Shown here: positions 22,944 through 35,262 of the stretch, in pieces
How positions within the stretch are numbered: position 1 is the first letter of the stretch
Layout: each line of letters starts with the position of its first letter
Source: Ulva prolifera
Taxonomy: Eukaryota; Chlorophyta; Ulvophyceae; Ulvales; Ulvaceae
Assembly (NCBI GenBank): GCA_023078555.1
Contig: CM041198.1
Location: forward strand, 6,610,924-6,674,923
DNA: 64,000 bases
Reading direction: 5' to 3'
The notes under the pieces: generated by a model
Database searches by the model: none
Told to the model about the DNA's origin: nothing
The model's input: the letters and a program-made list of their open reading frames with translations, nothing else
Translations under genes and position numbers: made by a program

Positions 22944-25034
22944 CCTGCCGCAGCGTGCGGTTGCGGCGCAGGGGGGGCCTGTGGCCGATCCCTGGCTGCG
23001 CTTCCAGGGCGCGTGCTGCGGAGGCTCGCATGGACGCCGCAGCCAGGGTGGTCAAGGAATGGTTTCCTCTGGGCCGGGGTGCCGCGCCTCATTACGCCGT
23101 ATGCCTGCATATGTTCTAGGCCTGGCACAAGCAGGTGTTTCCTTGCAGGAGATAGTAAGTATGAGTAGGACCATGGCTCTTTTCGATTAATGCAGTAGCT
23201 CCAGAGTAGGCGGACATGCCGGGTAGGTATGGGTTGTTTTGCGGGTGAATGATCCCCACACGGGCGCAGGGGTAAGCATATGTGCTTCACGATGCCCAAA
23301 AAATGGAGGGACCAAGCAATGGTGATTGCCCAATATGTGTGGAGTTTGTGGTGTGCCGCGTGGTGGCGGCGCGCTGAGGGGGGGGTGTTTCGGTCGCCTG
23401 GGGTGTCAGGCTTCAGGCCAGTGGCTAACGGTGCAGTAGGCGCGGGCATACGCCTAAACATAGACACAGCCATGCATTGCTGCGACCAGGCACGGCTGGC
23501 CGCCTGGCTACTTCGATGAGGTAGTGTGTGTGTTTCTCAGCGTCAGGGGGGAGAGGCAGGTATCAGTGCGAGGACGCGCGCTGTGCCACAGCATTGCTCT
23601 GCATCGAGCGACCATGGCAGGCCTCCCCACTTGCTGTGGTGCTGCGCTCTAGGCAGTCGGCGCTCGTAGAAGTGGGATGATGGCGCAGGCCTCCCCACTT
23701 GCTGTGTGCATGTGCGGTGCCGCGGCTGGAGGAGTGCGCAGTGTAGCCGCGAGACTGCCTGCTTGTTTCAGTTGCTGTCGAGCAATTGTGTGACTGCGTA
23801 CAGTGCCATGCTCAGAGGGTGGCTGTGCTCGGCGCTTGCATGCGCTGCCGACCTTGCTGTGCGGTTGGCAGGCCATGCTGACGCGCTTCATGATGCAGCG
23901 TGCAGCTGCAGGGTTGAATCACATATAACGGCCATCGTTGTGGACAGCAGCGTCCTGTTGAGGGTGTGGTCTGGTCATTGTCCGAGGCGTCCAGATTATC
24001 GTGAAACGAGCGGTCGGATATGATGGATGAATGCAGGTACATGCATGTATGTGGTGATGAGGGGGTGGCTGGTCTTCCACGGGATGCCCACAGCTCCGGA
24101 TTTGTTTGCACAAAAACACGAAAAGGAGAGGCTCCATGCTAGGTTTAGTAGATCAGGTCATTCAGAGTAGATCAGGTTATTGCAAACACGTGTGCGGGTA
24201 CCAACATGCCCTGCGGCAGATGACACAGTGCTTGTGTGTCTATGCCAGCTAAGCCCAGACAGCTTGTGCTTCATGAACAGATATACTTAGGGTCTGGTAT
24301 GGCGTCGGCGGTGGCCACTACATGCATGTCAACCAACTTGCCAAGCGCATATCGACATTGCACAACCCCATGTATGTACTCACAAAGCGACCGCACTCGC
24401 TCTACACCTTCATGGCTTTCACACATACTTCCGGATCATTGGCCGATCATAGGCTGATTCATGCCACCTGCCCAGAAAACCAGCAACACACACGATGTGA
24501 TATCTGCTTTGTCGTTTCACGGATCACCTGCCAGCCTCGCAGGCAGCCCATTGTCAAATATATCTCTGCTTCCCTCAATACAGCTGACTGATCCCTGGCG
24601 GGTCATGCTCAGCAGTCGCGAAACACAAGCGGCGGAGAGGCCAGCCGTGACGGGATGTACCTGCGGGCACACCTTGTTGCCCACTGTGCATGCATCCACC
24701 CCCGCGGATTCAAATCCGCATGAGCTCATATACAAGCAGTGTCCGTCCCTGAGAGAACGCATGGCCACACACCATTCTGACACATCACGCACACAGGCAC
24801 TTGCTCAACGTTGCCGCGTCCGCCGGTGTACTGATCACGCGTAACGCAGCGTGACCAAACGAAGCTGTTCCAATGCATGGCCGGCATGCATGCTCGCAGC
24901 ACACAAAGCAAACGCCTCCCCCACCCAACGTCCCCGCCCGCAGCCGGGCGCCGTCACTCCACTGACCCGAGCGCTGCACGCCCCCGCCAGCCCTCCGAGT
25001 CACGCTTGTGGACACAGCCCTGCGCTGGCCCCCG
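22944..25034. other. Intergenic stretch, no supported gene
   Basis: Short ORFs on both strands, no splice-compatible exons recognised, several TGCATGCA-type palindromes. Nothing else seen. Confidence 0.5.
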
Positions 25035-27090
25035 TCACGCCCCGTCGCCGCCGCCGTAGCCGGCGTGCGTCTCGGCGTACTTCGCGAGGAGGTGGCGCCC
25101 CGCGGTCGTCGGCGGGTAGTGCGGCGGCTGCCGCTGCGTGCATGCCCGCAGGCACGCAACCTCCGCGTCGAAGCTGGGCTCGAAGAAGAAGGGGCATGAC
25201 TGCCGCGGGCCGCCCGACACGGACACCACACGGTGCAGCGTCGACTTGTACATGCCGTTCGTCCACCTGCATACATTGCCCACCTGCACGGCACTTCGTG
25301 CACACAAACTGTCGCCTCCTGTGGCACCAGCCAACGCCTGCTGCAGTGTGTGGCTGGGATGGCCCGTTCGGTCCCGGGATCAGGCGTTGTCACAGGCCCC
25401 ATGGCCACGGCGCGTAATCCATGCATGCACCGACTGCGCGTAGCCGCCACCGCGGCGCTGCCTACATGTGTGTGACGCCATCGCCACCCCTGCGGAGCAC
25501 CGCGGGCGCGACTGCGGCCGTGAGCGGGAGCGATCTACCAACCGCTGCCGGTTGTCGGCACCACGGCCCGGCATGCATGCTCCGCTGCACCACATAGCAT
25601 GCTGGGGGCGGGGGGGGTACCGCTCGCACATGTCGCCGAGGTTGATGACGAGCGCGCCCGGCCGCGGCGGCACGTCGTGCCAGGTGCGGCCCCGCAGGAT
25701 CTGCAGCCCCGGGGTGCCGTCGGTCGCGAGGATGGTGAGCATGCCGTAGTCGGTGTGCGCGCCGGCGCCGTACACCCCCGCCCCGGGGTCCGACCGCTCC
25801 GGGGAGTACCGCAGCGGGCGCAGGAAGAGCATCGGGCGCTCGAACTTGGCGCGAAAGAACGCGCGGTCCGTGCCGAGGGAGTCTGCGAGCGCGTCGAGCA
25901 GCCTGCAGGGGTGTGGCTGTAGGTGCGTGCTGGATCGATTGACGTGCGGCACGTGCGGGGTATGCATGCCATGTGTGCGCTCGAGTGTGAGCCGAGCTTG
26001 TGGAGGCAGGGAGGGACGAGGCGGAGACCTGGTGAGATGCGGGAGGGTATGCAAAGGGCCGTGTGGGTAATGTGCTCAGAGTTTCCTGTGTGTCCATGCG
26101 CCAAAGGGGCTGAGTCCAGCGCTGCTGAGTATGTGAGGGAGCATGCATGGCACTCGGGGAGGTGGTTTTGGTGACATCATCCAGGGATAGACAGCGCGGC
26201 ACCTTCTGGAATGGACCGCCTCAAGTGCCCCACAAGGTGCGTCTGCACATCTAAAACTAGGGGGAAACGGCTTGCGCTTGGGCCATCGCTGTGCAGCTAC
26301 GGCTGTCCATGCCACCGTTGGTGCTCAAGGGAGAGCGCACCTAAAGCCCAGCTTCCGACAGGCCTCAAAGTACCTCTGCACTGTGGGCTGGAAGTCAGGC
26401 AGGGCTTCTGGAGAGGGCCACTGGTTGGGGCCATGCAGCGGCTTGGCTGCCTCAGGATCGTCCGCGGGAATTTCCCTCCCGAAGTAGAGCCCCTCCTTGG
26501 TGTCCCCGGTGCTCTGTGTTAGTGGGCTCAGCGTTTCCTCCTTGTATGGGGTGTACCCCCGGTTGTTCTTGTCTGCGAGGATTTTCATCTTTTCCTCCAG
26601 AGGCTGCTCGAAGAACTTGCGGCATTGCTCGAAGAGCTCTGATTTGAGACTCTCATCAATGCCGTGGTTTGTCACTGTGCACAGTGGAGCGTTGCTGTGG
26701 GAGTATAGAGGGATTGTTTGCCGGATCGAGATGGAAGTGTGCCTAGTTGGGTTGTGGCGATCTGGTGTGCAGCCTCTGCTTGAGGGAGTTGTACGTGTCA
26801 GCGATCGTGCAATGGCAGCACCATTCTTGCAAAGTGCATGATCAGGCAGCGCATCAGCTCCACATCGTTTTACATTCGCAAGACATCATATAGAGCATGT
26901 GATGTGCTGCTATCGGATTCGTGGTAGGGCAACCTGTGCTTGTCGCATGGTTTGGGGGTTGAGGTGGTTGAATCTGTATCAGATGTCTGTGCGTACCATA
27001 GAAGAATCCCGCAGACAGGCAGGCGTCTCTAGTTTGCTCGGCTACTTGATCTTTGGGTAGCTTCAGATCAACGACAGGAATTGCTTCCAT
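25035..27090 (-). CDS. 2-oxoglutarate/Fe(II)-dependent dioxygenase, four exons
   Basis: On the minus strand, exons 27090-26997, 26674-26341, 25902-25621 and 25266-25035 splice (all GT-AG, phases 1, 2, 2) into 942 nt, 313 residues. The N-terminal DIOX_N region shows IPVVDLKLP, ACLSAGFFYVTNHGI, then FFEQPLEEKMKI, RGYTPYKEE and GDTKEGLYFGREIP, followed by GPNQWPSPEALPDF. The catalytic jelly-roll has AHTDYGMLTILATDG (iron ligands His192 and Asp194), LHRV (His248) and RQSCPFF, where Arg258 and Ser260 fit the 2-oxoglutarate-binding R-x-S motif. All key residues are present, so the enzyme should be active. The block order resembles the plant At1g35190 type, widespread in algae, whose substrate I do not know. 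Probably cytosolic: no targeting signal is seen. Confidence 0.92.
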
Positions 27091-27629
27091 AATTGTCGCC
27101 TGTTGCAGTCAGCAATCAAACACTGGAGTGATACCCAGGTAGGCTACAATGCTACACTCATCATGGCACGCATACGATCGAGGTCTCCAACAGCTCCATC
27201 GGTGGGCTGGGGATGTACGGAGACCGCGTATCGATGTCGCCTGGCAGTGGGTAGAAGTTGTGACGCTGCCTCAAAGCTGTCAAAGCCAAGACGCATGTTG
27301 ACATCAAGGCCACACGTCCGCTTGATGCCCCACCGCTGCCGCTGACGTCTTTCCGGGGCATTGGTATCGCAGACGGCGAGGTCCGCGTTGTGACGTGGGT
27401 ACAATGCCAGGCACGAGCATGCACTTACGACACGCATGAAGTTGCCGGCAACGCGACGTCTCGCGAGGATCCACAAAATTCATATGTATGCTGAGCGTGG
27501 CAATTATCTATGATAAAGTATTCAACGAAGTTTCTGCGACAGACTGCCATGACATCGTGCAGGGACAGTCACTCCTGATGTTGTCGATCAAGGCAGTGTG
27601 CCATTGATCTTCGCACACGTAGCCCAAGC

Positions 27630-28411
27630 GTGCCGGAAATGGCTGCTACTCTCGAAGCTACCGTTAGTTTGGCCCCTTTGAACGTGGGCCTGGAAGCAAG
27701 GTATCAGGCGTCAGCGGCCAGGAATGTCGTCTCTGCTGATGACCTGGACGTGTTCCTGGTGTCCTTGCTGCGGCATGCACCGAATTGCTCGAATGAAGAT
27801 GAATACGTTTCGCTCCTGGCTAAGGCTGCTACCGGCATAGACCGTGCGCGTCCTCCTTGTGCCTCTCACGGAGCTGTTGTCGCGGGTGGGGTCTGGTGTC
27901 AGAGCAGTGGGGAACGAGTGCGCAGAAGCAGCAACTGAATTAGACATATAGTAACACGTGGCTTCACATGCACGGCAGCGATGGTGCTATGTGATTTGAG
28001 TCAGTTGTGCATACAGGTAACTTCAGCAATCAAGCCGTGAAGCAGTTGAATCCAGGACCTGTCGTCTCACGCGCACGACGATCTGGGATTGTAGTTGGCA
28101 AAGGAGTCCGCAATCTGGCGTTAGGGATGAAGTCGCAGCGCCAGCCTCTGTGCAATACAGCAGATGGGCTTAGGCAATGCGAAGATATGATCCGCTTCAT
28201 GACTGATCTCTACATGTCGCTGGTTGATCTTGCTACCAGAAATGTTGCCAGGTCCACAGCTGGGCTCACCACGAGCTTGAGAGGGACCCGGCCCTGGCCT
28301 GAAAGCTTCTTGGAAGGCATGCGGTACCAGCTGCGCCGCATGCTCACTCATCTCCTCGACAGGCTGTCTCAGCCCACTACATCTGCGCCGCTGAAGGTGC
28401 AATTCAACTGA
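27630..28411 (+). CDS. Orphan two-exon protein, 216 residues
   Basis: Exon 1 (27630-27885) begins MPEMAATLEATVSLAP and reads through DLDVFLVSLLRHAPN and DEYVSLLAKAATGIDRA. It ends in phase 1 at a GTGGGG donor. Exon 2 (28017-28411), after ATACAG, joins in frame and continues AVKQLNPGPVVSRARRSG, CEDMIRFMTDLYMSLVDLAT and MRYQLRRMLTHLLDRLS to a TGA. The composition is alpha-helical and the frame stays open without bias-driven repeats. A second ATG four codons in (27,639) could be the true start. It begins about 540 bp from the start of the dioxygenase on the opposite strand, so the two may share a divergent promoter region. No family recognised. Confidence 0.45.
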
Positions 28412-29855
28412 CCCCATGTCATCACAGTCTGTGCTGAGTTCTGTCACTGAACATGCCGATACATCATCAAATCATGTGCTGGCTCGCCCGTGCACATGTT
28501 TGCCAGCGCCCCTGCGATGCCTTGCGTACTGGCAAGAGGCAACTGCAACGCAACAGGGCGGCTTTGTATTCGCGTCACCCAGTATTACCCGAAGGCTCTG
28601 CTGTGTGTATCCACCCATACAGCGGCGCTCTCAACACAGGGCGCTGCCCTCTCGTACTGCAGGCCAGTCTGACGGACAAGACATATGCTTCAAGAGTCCA
28701 GGCCACTGCATGATTCAAGAGTCCAGGCCACTGCATGTTTCATGAGTCTGGGCCACTGCATGGAAGAGAACTCAAGCATACATTAAGGCGATGCAGCAGA
28801 AGTGATGGAGGAAATCCACATATTGCTGACTCAGCTGCTATGTGCAGGCCATGTGGGGCCGGAAGAGGTCCAACATCAAGCAAGAGGTGGCTCACGCTGC
28901 AGGCCATCTGCCCTCAGAGGCAGGTGTCCACGCCTTTCTGACACTGCTCGTCTGCAAGTGGTCCTCCGCAGCCCAGGTCCGCCTCCTGTCATCCACACGT
29001 CCACCTCTGCCATAGCGCGACATCTTTCCAGAATGAACAGACAGTGGGCAACTAAGTCGCTCACGGAATGGTCGCAGGGCTTGGTCCAAGCCTAAGATGC
29101 CATACCGTTCCACACACTGCTGCAATAATGGTCGCCCCAGCTCCGCTGACCCTTGGCCCATCTGATGCAGAACGCCTCGATCGCTGCTCCTTCCACTGAA
29201 ACTCACAGCTCCGCTCGATCCAGGTTGTGCATACAAGCCACCCCAGATGAGTCACCTAGCGTGTGATTACACTGCTGCTGTGCAGATCGACGGGCGGTCT
29301 TCGTGGGCCGGCAGTGCAGAGGTTTCAGAGGCAGGCACATCGAGGCCTCTCTCCTTTGCCCGTGCACAGGTGTGATGCAGCACTGCTTGTGCAACCGTTT
29401 CGTTCTCGGCCTGGTGCCACCTCAGGCTGTGCCATTAGCCATCGCCTTCCACCCTCGCCCGGGCTGCCTGGGGGTACTCATTACTGGTGCACCTGCTTCC
29501 CTGTCGCCCTTCACCGCCTGTGCCAAGAGCCAATTGCCTTCCACTCACGCCTGCGCTTTCGGGGGATGCTGCACTGCTGATGTAGCGCAACCATTCTCAC
29601 TTACGACGCCTTGAGGACCCGGTGCTGCCGGACTGAGGAGTGGGCGCTGCTGTAGTGTGGCCAGTGTGTGGCTGTTGGTTCGGACGACGTTCTTTCGTCG
29701 TGTTTGTCTGTCCGCGTTCCCTCTGCTGTACCCACCGACCAGGCGCTTCAGCACGCTGCTGCCACTGTTTCCATGGATCCAGGCGCCGCACCCACACGCT
29801 CCGGTTGTATGGCGTTCATGCAGTCAGATGTGTGGGAGCCGGCACCAGTGTGCAG
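28412..29855. other. Intergenic stretch with a short tandem repeat
   Basis: Contains the 25-bp tandem repeat at 28,686-28,762 and otherwise only short overlapping ORFs. The missing 5' exon of the 29.9-34.6-kb gene may lie in the last few hundred bases. Confidence 0.45.
28686..28762 (+). repeat. 25-bp tandem repeat, three units
   Basis: Three successive units with the core AGAGTCCAGGCCACTGCATG, the third diverged (GAGTCTGGGCCACTGCATG). A related AGTCCAGGCCACTGTATGG occurs singly near 40,886 inside the transporter intron. Confidence 0.85.
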
Positions 29856-32800
29856 GTCAGGGCTCTCCGGCAGCGGCGGCTCCCCCAGAACGGCGGCGCC
29901 GGGCCGGCGGGCGCCGAGGCGCACGGAGACGCCAGGGCGCGGCTGCTGCGGGCGGTGGACGCTGCCATCTCAGATGCCTTCTGCCAGCGTGCCGACGTGC
30001 GCCCCCGCCCATGCATGCCCCATCTATTCGCCACCCCCGCATGGCGATCGGACCGGTCGCTGCCAGGGTCACCAGCCGCGCGTGCCTGTCGGGCTGGTTG
30101 AATGAAACGGGCGCAGCGATGCATGCGGGTGTTGACGGGGCCGGCGGCGGTATGCAGGGCCGTGCGCTTCTTGCCTCTGTGCGCGAGGTTGGGCGCCTCC
30201 GCCGTGAGCTCCGCGCGCACAAGCTCACGCACGCGGTCCCCCTGCTCGCGACCCCTGACGACCTCCTGTCCGGCCTCCTCTCGCCCACCGCGGCCTCCAG
30301 CGCCGCGATCCCCGCGCACAATGGCGACCGCTACTCCCTGTCGGGAACGCTACCAGTGTCTCACTTTGGCGTGCCGGCGGCGGAGCGGCGGCGCGGCGAT
30401 GTGGCCGCCGGGGCCACCGATGTGGATGAGAGCACGGCGCTGCTCTATGGTCGCTGCTCCCTGGACGGCGGCTGGGTGACAATGCGGGCCTCCACAGAGG
30501 AGGCGGGGGCAGCGGCGGCCTCTGTTGCGCTGGACCCGGAGCTCGAGGAGCAGCTCTTAGGTGCGGTGTCCGCTCTGTGTTTGCTTTGGTTTGTGCGGTT
30601 CTACGCGGACGCGCAAATGATGTGATTGGTGTTCTTGGTGCACAGATGCTAAAAATATAATTGTATGGGTGGTGAGCAGTCCTCTTCATGCCGGTTGGTT
30701 TCCTGACTCATTTTGGGAAAAAAATGGGAAAAGTAATGATGGCCAGTGAAGCGAGTCGTCAGTTTTCCTGCCGACACGAGGGGTGTCGCGGTGCAAACCT
30801 ACCGTTTTCCCGACAGATTTTGAAAAATTTGGCAAACTCCTGTCGGCGAGTGAAGCGAGCCGTTGGTTTTTCCGCCAGGAAGAATCCACCTGTAGAGCAC
30901 TGGTGTTGAGCGGCCACCAGAAATAGCCCATCCTCGCCCGCGTTCCCTGTGCGATGGCTGGCACAAGTGGTGAAAGTGCAGGGCTGTTCACGAAACTGCC
31001 ACCGGCGCCGCCTGCCGCAGCCGGCCTCCCGGACCTGGTCGATTTGAACACCCCCCGCACGTCTGACGCCGCCGAGTCCGCCGCGCAGACCTGCGCGCTC
31101 GCTCTGCCTGCAGCGCAGCCGTTCCGCGGCGCGATGACGGCCCCCGCCCGCGCCGCACTGCCTCCGCAGCAGCTGGCCCAGGCGCTGCGGCTGCATGCCG
31201 AGGCGGCCAGTGGCCTGCCGTCCGCTGCTGCCGCTGCCATGGCGGCAGAGCGCGTGAGCGGCGTCGCCGATTCGCGGGAGCGCTCCGCTGCAATTGCGCG
31301 GGCGCTTGGGCTCAGCGCACCACTGAACGAGACACGGGAGGAGGACACTCCTCCAGAGCACCACCTGCCTCGGGCACCGCGCGCCGGGCTGGCTCGTGCC
31401 GAAGATTCCGTCGCTGGCGGCAGTGCTGGAGTGGCAGCTGCTGAAGCGATGGATGCGATGGTTCTGCCGGGCCCCTCACCTCCCGCTACACCCCCCCCGG
31501 CGGAGGAGGAGCCAGAGCGGCTGCAGCACTGGCTTCCTGAGGCAGGGGAAGCGTGCGACAGCGGGACCATCGAGCCACGCGTGTCGCGTGTGTCTGCTGA
31601 ACTCGTCGGAGGCGTGGACTCTGTTGAAGCCGGGCGCATGAGCGCCGGCGATGCACCTGCCGCGTCAGCGCCCTCACCTGTGCCAGGCCGTACGCCCCGC
31701 CTGGCCTGTTGGCGTATCCATGCATGGCATCTTGAATTACATTTGCCCAGCCCATCGGGCAGCCAGGGGATGGTCGCGCCAGCACCATGATTGCTCGCGG
31801 CAGCACTATGATATACACTCCCAGCGACAATGCCCTCCAGGGTTGCGCCGTTGTCATGTGGGGCGTGTGCAGGGGGCGTCGTGAACGCCTCAGGCTCAGT
31901 AGAGCTATGTGTGGCCCCTGAAGCCGCAGAAGTAGAGTCAAGCGTCGCCATGGACCTCCACGCTGCCAAGGTGCCTGTAGAAGGTCAGCAGGATGGTGCA
32001 GGCCGTGCTGTTGCGGCCCATTCGGAACTGGCGGCTGCTGAGGTGGTGGCTCAAGAGGGCGCTGAAGATACTGGGGCTGCAGACATCAGCACACCGGGGC
32101 ACAATGCCGGAGGCGGGGTGCGTCCCCGCGTACCGATGATGGCGTATGTGGCCATCCAATTCATTGGCGCTCTTTGACAGCGGGCACTGCTGCCTATGCA
32201 TGCAGCAGCCCGACCACAGGCGCTTGCTGGCGCGAACTTCGCCACTGCGCAGAATGCAGGCGATCAGCGGGGACTCGTCGTGCAGGTGCGCACCGGCGAC
32301 GCCGGTGGCGGGCGCAACCAACTGGAGGCTGGCCTGGTCGACCGCGCCGCCCTCGTCCCGGCCACCACGATCCACGGCACCCTCGGCTCAACTAGCGGCG
32401 AGCTTGACTCTGATTCGCCCACGCTCCCGCTGCTGCCCCTGGAGGCAGCGAATGACGGTGGCGCAGCGAGGGAGGAGGGGCGCGGTGAGATGGAGCAGGG
32501 GCCCCGGGGTGCGCTGTGGGATCTGGAGGGCCTGGCCGGCATGCTGGGGGAGGATGTGTATGACAGCCTGCTGCGGGAGAGCTCGGGAAGTACAGGGGAG
32601 ACGCGCTCCCAGGAGGTGCTCAGCTGCGGCTTCGGCTGGGACCCGTGCGTCAATGCGGCGACGGCGGCCGCGGAGGCCGCGGCGGCGGCCGCCGCGGCCG
32701 CCGCCGCTGGCGCGCCGGACGTTTACCTCGCTGGCGTTGCAGCGCACGGGGGAAGCTATGAGGGGGGTGGGGACTGCGGGCCGAGGGAGGGGTGTGGGTA

Positions 32801-34596
32801 CAGCAGCGTCGCCTCTGTGTCGAGCGGGGGATTATTTGAGGGGTGGCTGGAGGGGGACGCCGGGGAGGAGCGGCCGCTTTCGGCGCTGGCTGCGGCGGCG
32901 GTGGTGGAGAGCGTTGACGCAGGGAGCGGGGCGACCTTCGAGGGGGCATGGTGCGCGGGCGATGTGTGGGGCGCATTCGGGGACGGCGATGGGAGCACCA
33001 GTGTCGGAGATACGGCGAGCGGGGCGCCGAGTGACGGCGGCGGAGGTGTCGAGGTGGCTGTGGAGAGTATGCTCGGATGTACTCCGAGCAGCGGCAGGAG
33101 CGCTGAGGAGGATGGGGGAGATGGCGGGGTGGTTGGTGTGGCTGCCATGGCAGGAGGAGCGGCGAAAACTGACACTTCCTGTGGGGTAGGTGCGCGGGAG
33201 CAAGAAGATGATCATGTGCAGAAGAGTGCGCCTGGCGGCCGGCGCCGCACCGGTGCTCTGAGCACAGGTGCGCCTGCTGCTGCTACAATATGCACGCTGC
33301 TGAGGACACATGGGCGCGAGCGGGGCGAAGCGCTTCTTGATTCTGTGGCAGAAGGCTAGGGTTACGGCATGTTGTGCATGGGGTATCGCATGCACGCTGT
33401 GATGTGGGCTTGTGACATGGTCGGAGGAGAATGTGGCTGTCACAGCCGCCACGTCTGCCCTACTCCATTCGACATCTACACGACGTATACATGCGCCTGC
33501 ATGCATGAGTGTTCATATGGCAGTTTCTGTGCGACAGCGTGCCGGTGTGCATTCAGACGACGGTGAGAGGGCAGAGGAGGCGGTGGAGGAGGAGGCGCTC
33601 CCAGAGCTGCCGGCGCAGCGGGCGACGCTGCGTGAGACCATGAAGGGCACGCGCGTCATGTGGCTGGAGAATGACCTGTGGAGCACGCTGTGCACGAGCT
33701 CCGAGACGGACGCGTGCAGCCGCGCCAGCGCCGCCGCCGCCGCCGCCTCCGACGGCTCACCGCTGGGCCTCCCGTCCGGCAGGAGCACTGCGACCCCTGA
33801 CTCAGAGCGGCCGCCGCTGGCTGGCGGACGCAGGGGGCGCATGCGCGGTAGAGGAGCAGGGCGTGGCGTGCGTGCTGGCATGGCGTTGGGGGGAATGGCG
33901 CACGTTGGGGGTGCGCATGTGGGCAGGGGCGGGGTGGCAGTTGTGGCGACGGAGCGCGGCAGTGATGTTGCCAGGGAGGTGCTGCTGGGAGGCTGCGGTG
34001 GCTGCGCGGACGTGTTGGACGGGACGGCGGCGCCGCGGTTGCGGAGGGACCTGGACATGTTGGATGACGGCAGCGAACAGATGGGCTCTGGTGTCCAGGA
34101 GCGCTCTGGTGGACATACACCGGCTGACGTGGTGGAGGCGGAGGGGCACGTCGGGGGCCGCTTGGATGTGGACAAGGATTCGGTTGTGCATGACGAGAGC
34201 TGCAGCGCGGAGGACTCCCCGGTCGCGATGATGAGGCTTGCAGAGGTTGTGCGGGTCGCGGAGCAGAGCCACCTGGAAGGTGCGAAGGTCTTGCAGGCAG
34301 GGGAGAGCTTCGAGGAGGCGACAGATGCGATGCTGGGCGGCACCACGACTGAAGTCATAGGCCACGTCTCACCTGGACACCTCACCGTAGATTCTGTGAC
34401 CTCATTTGCGGGGCGGCCACGGCCGAAGCTGTCTGCCGGCGACCTGAGCGCTGCAGCGGTGGCTCTGAGCGACTCAGAAGAGCGCGTCACCGTGGAGTCG
34501 CTTGGAGAGGTGATTGAGCTGCCAATGGTAATCAACCCTCTGCCTCTGATGCAGTACTATGAGGACCATGGAGGTGAAGTTGGACCAGGTGAGTGA
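29856..34596 (+). CDS. Large low-complexity orphan protein, six exons, 5' end unresolved
   Basis: Six exons join with GT-AG borders and compatible phases: 29856-29996, 30158-30560, 30982-31689, 31873-32117, 32253-33185 and 33538-34596, for 3,489 nt or about 1,162 codons with no internal stop. Early exons carry basic helical stretches (RARLLRAVDAAISDAF, REVGRLRRELRAHKLTHAV). Middle exons are Ala, Gly, Pro and acidic rich, including a polyalanine run near 32,660-32,715. The last exon has RATLRETMKGTRVMWLEND, a Gly/Arg-rich patch (RRGRMRGRGAGRGVRAG) and an acidic tail ending QYYEDHGGE. A GTGAGT donor close to the stop (34,589) means it could continue. The start exon is not identified: the ATG at 29,773 would need a 26-bp intron. 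No family recognised; the Arg/Gly patch and disorder hint at nucleic-acid binding, which is inference. Confidence 0.5.
30743..30877 (+). repeat. Two imperfect ~30-bp direct repeats in the 30.56-30.98-kb intron
   Basis: 30,743-30,773 and 30,847-30,877 share AGTGAAGCGAG, CGT and a TTTTCC.GCC ending. They lie in the intron between exons 2 and 3 of the large orphan gene, next to G/A-rich low-complexity sequence. Confidence 0.6.
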
Positions 34597-35262
34597 GTGA
34601 GTGACTTGCAAATGTTTATTACATGTTGTGGGGGGAATCTGGCTGCGATGTTGGAGTTTTGGTCCAGTGGGGCATGGGAAGCTCATACTACGAAATCACG
34701 GCATGTGCCCAAAACAGGACCGATGTAATGTCAATAATAGGGGTTTGGATACGACTGTGACTTTGTGGGGACACCTGCAGATCGCATTGGCACACTGTTG
34801 GTAGGCACGGCCAAAAGAATACCATGGTGCATGAAGGATGAAGGCTTCACACACGGCTTTGAAACAATTACTGGGGTGGGTTGGACTAGGGGTCTCGCTT
34901 GCCATACGAGATGCCCAGTACATAATAAATTGGCAAAAATGTGACATCTTTCAAGCTGTGGACGTAGGCAGTTCCATCAGCGTGATGCAAAATAATGGGT
35001 GCATTTGCCAGCACTGAAACTACTGTGGCCGACCTGCACATTGACTGTGCTGGTTGCCACTCATCATAGAATGAGCAGCTAATGCCAACCAAGACCGTCC
35101 ATGAGCCCCTGGTGGGATTGGCCATGCAGCAACATACAATCACGATCAGCCAGCACGCCCGTAGGCTACACACTGAACCCCTCATGAAACAAAACACCTG
35201 ACAACTGTGCCATGCTGACTGTGAGCACTGCATTGCTCTAACAGTCGCATGGGCCTTGTCTG
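34597..35262. other. Convergent intergenic region between orphan gene and AK6
   Basis: Lower GC than the flanking exons. An AATAAA motif occurs at about 34,924-34,929. It lies between the 3' ends of two convergent genes; no ORF is supported. Confidence 0.5.

Noticed and set aside
33513-34535. 340-codon minus-strand ORF opposite the large orphan gene
   Set aside because: It mirrors a GC-rich plus-strand exon, is Ser/Thr/Pro biased and lacks splice-compatible neighbours.
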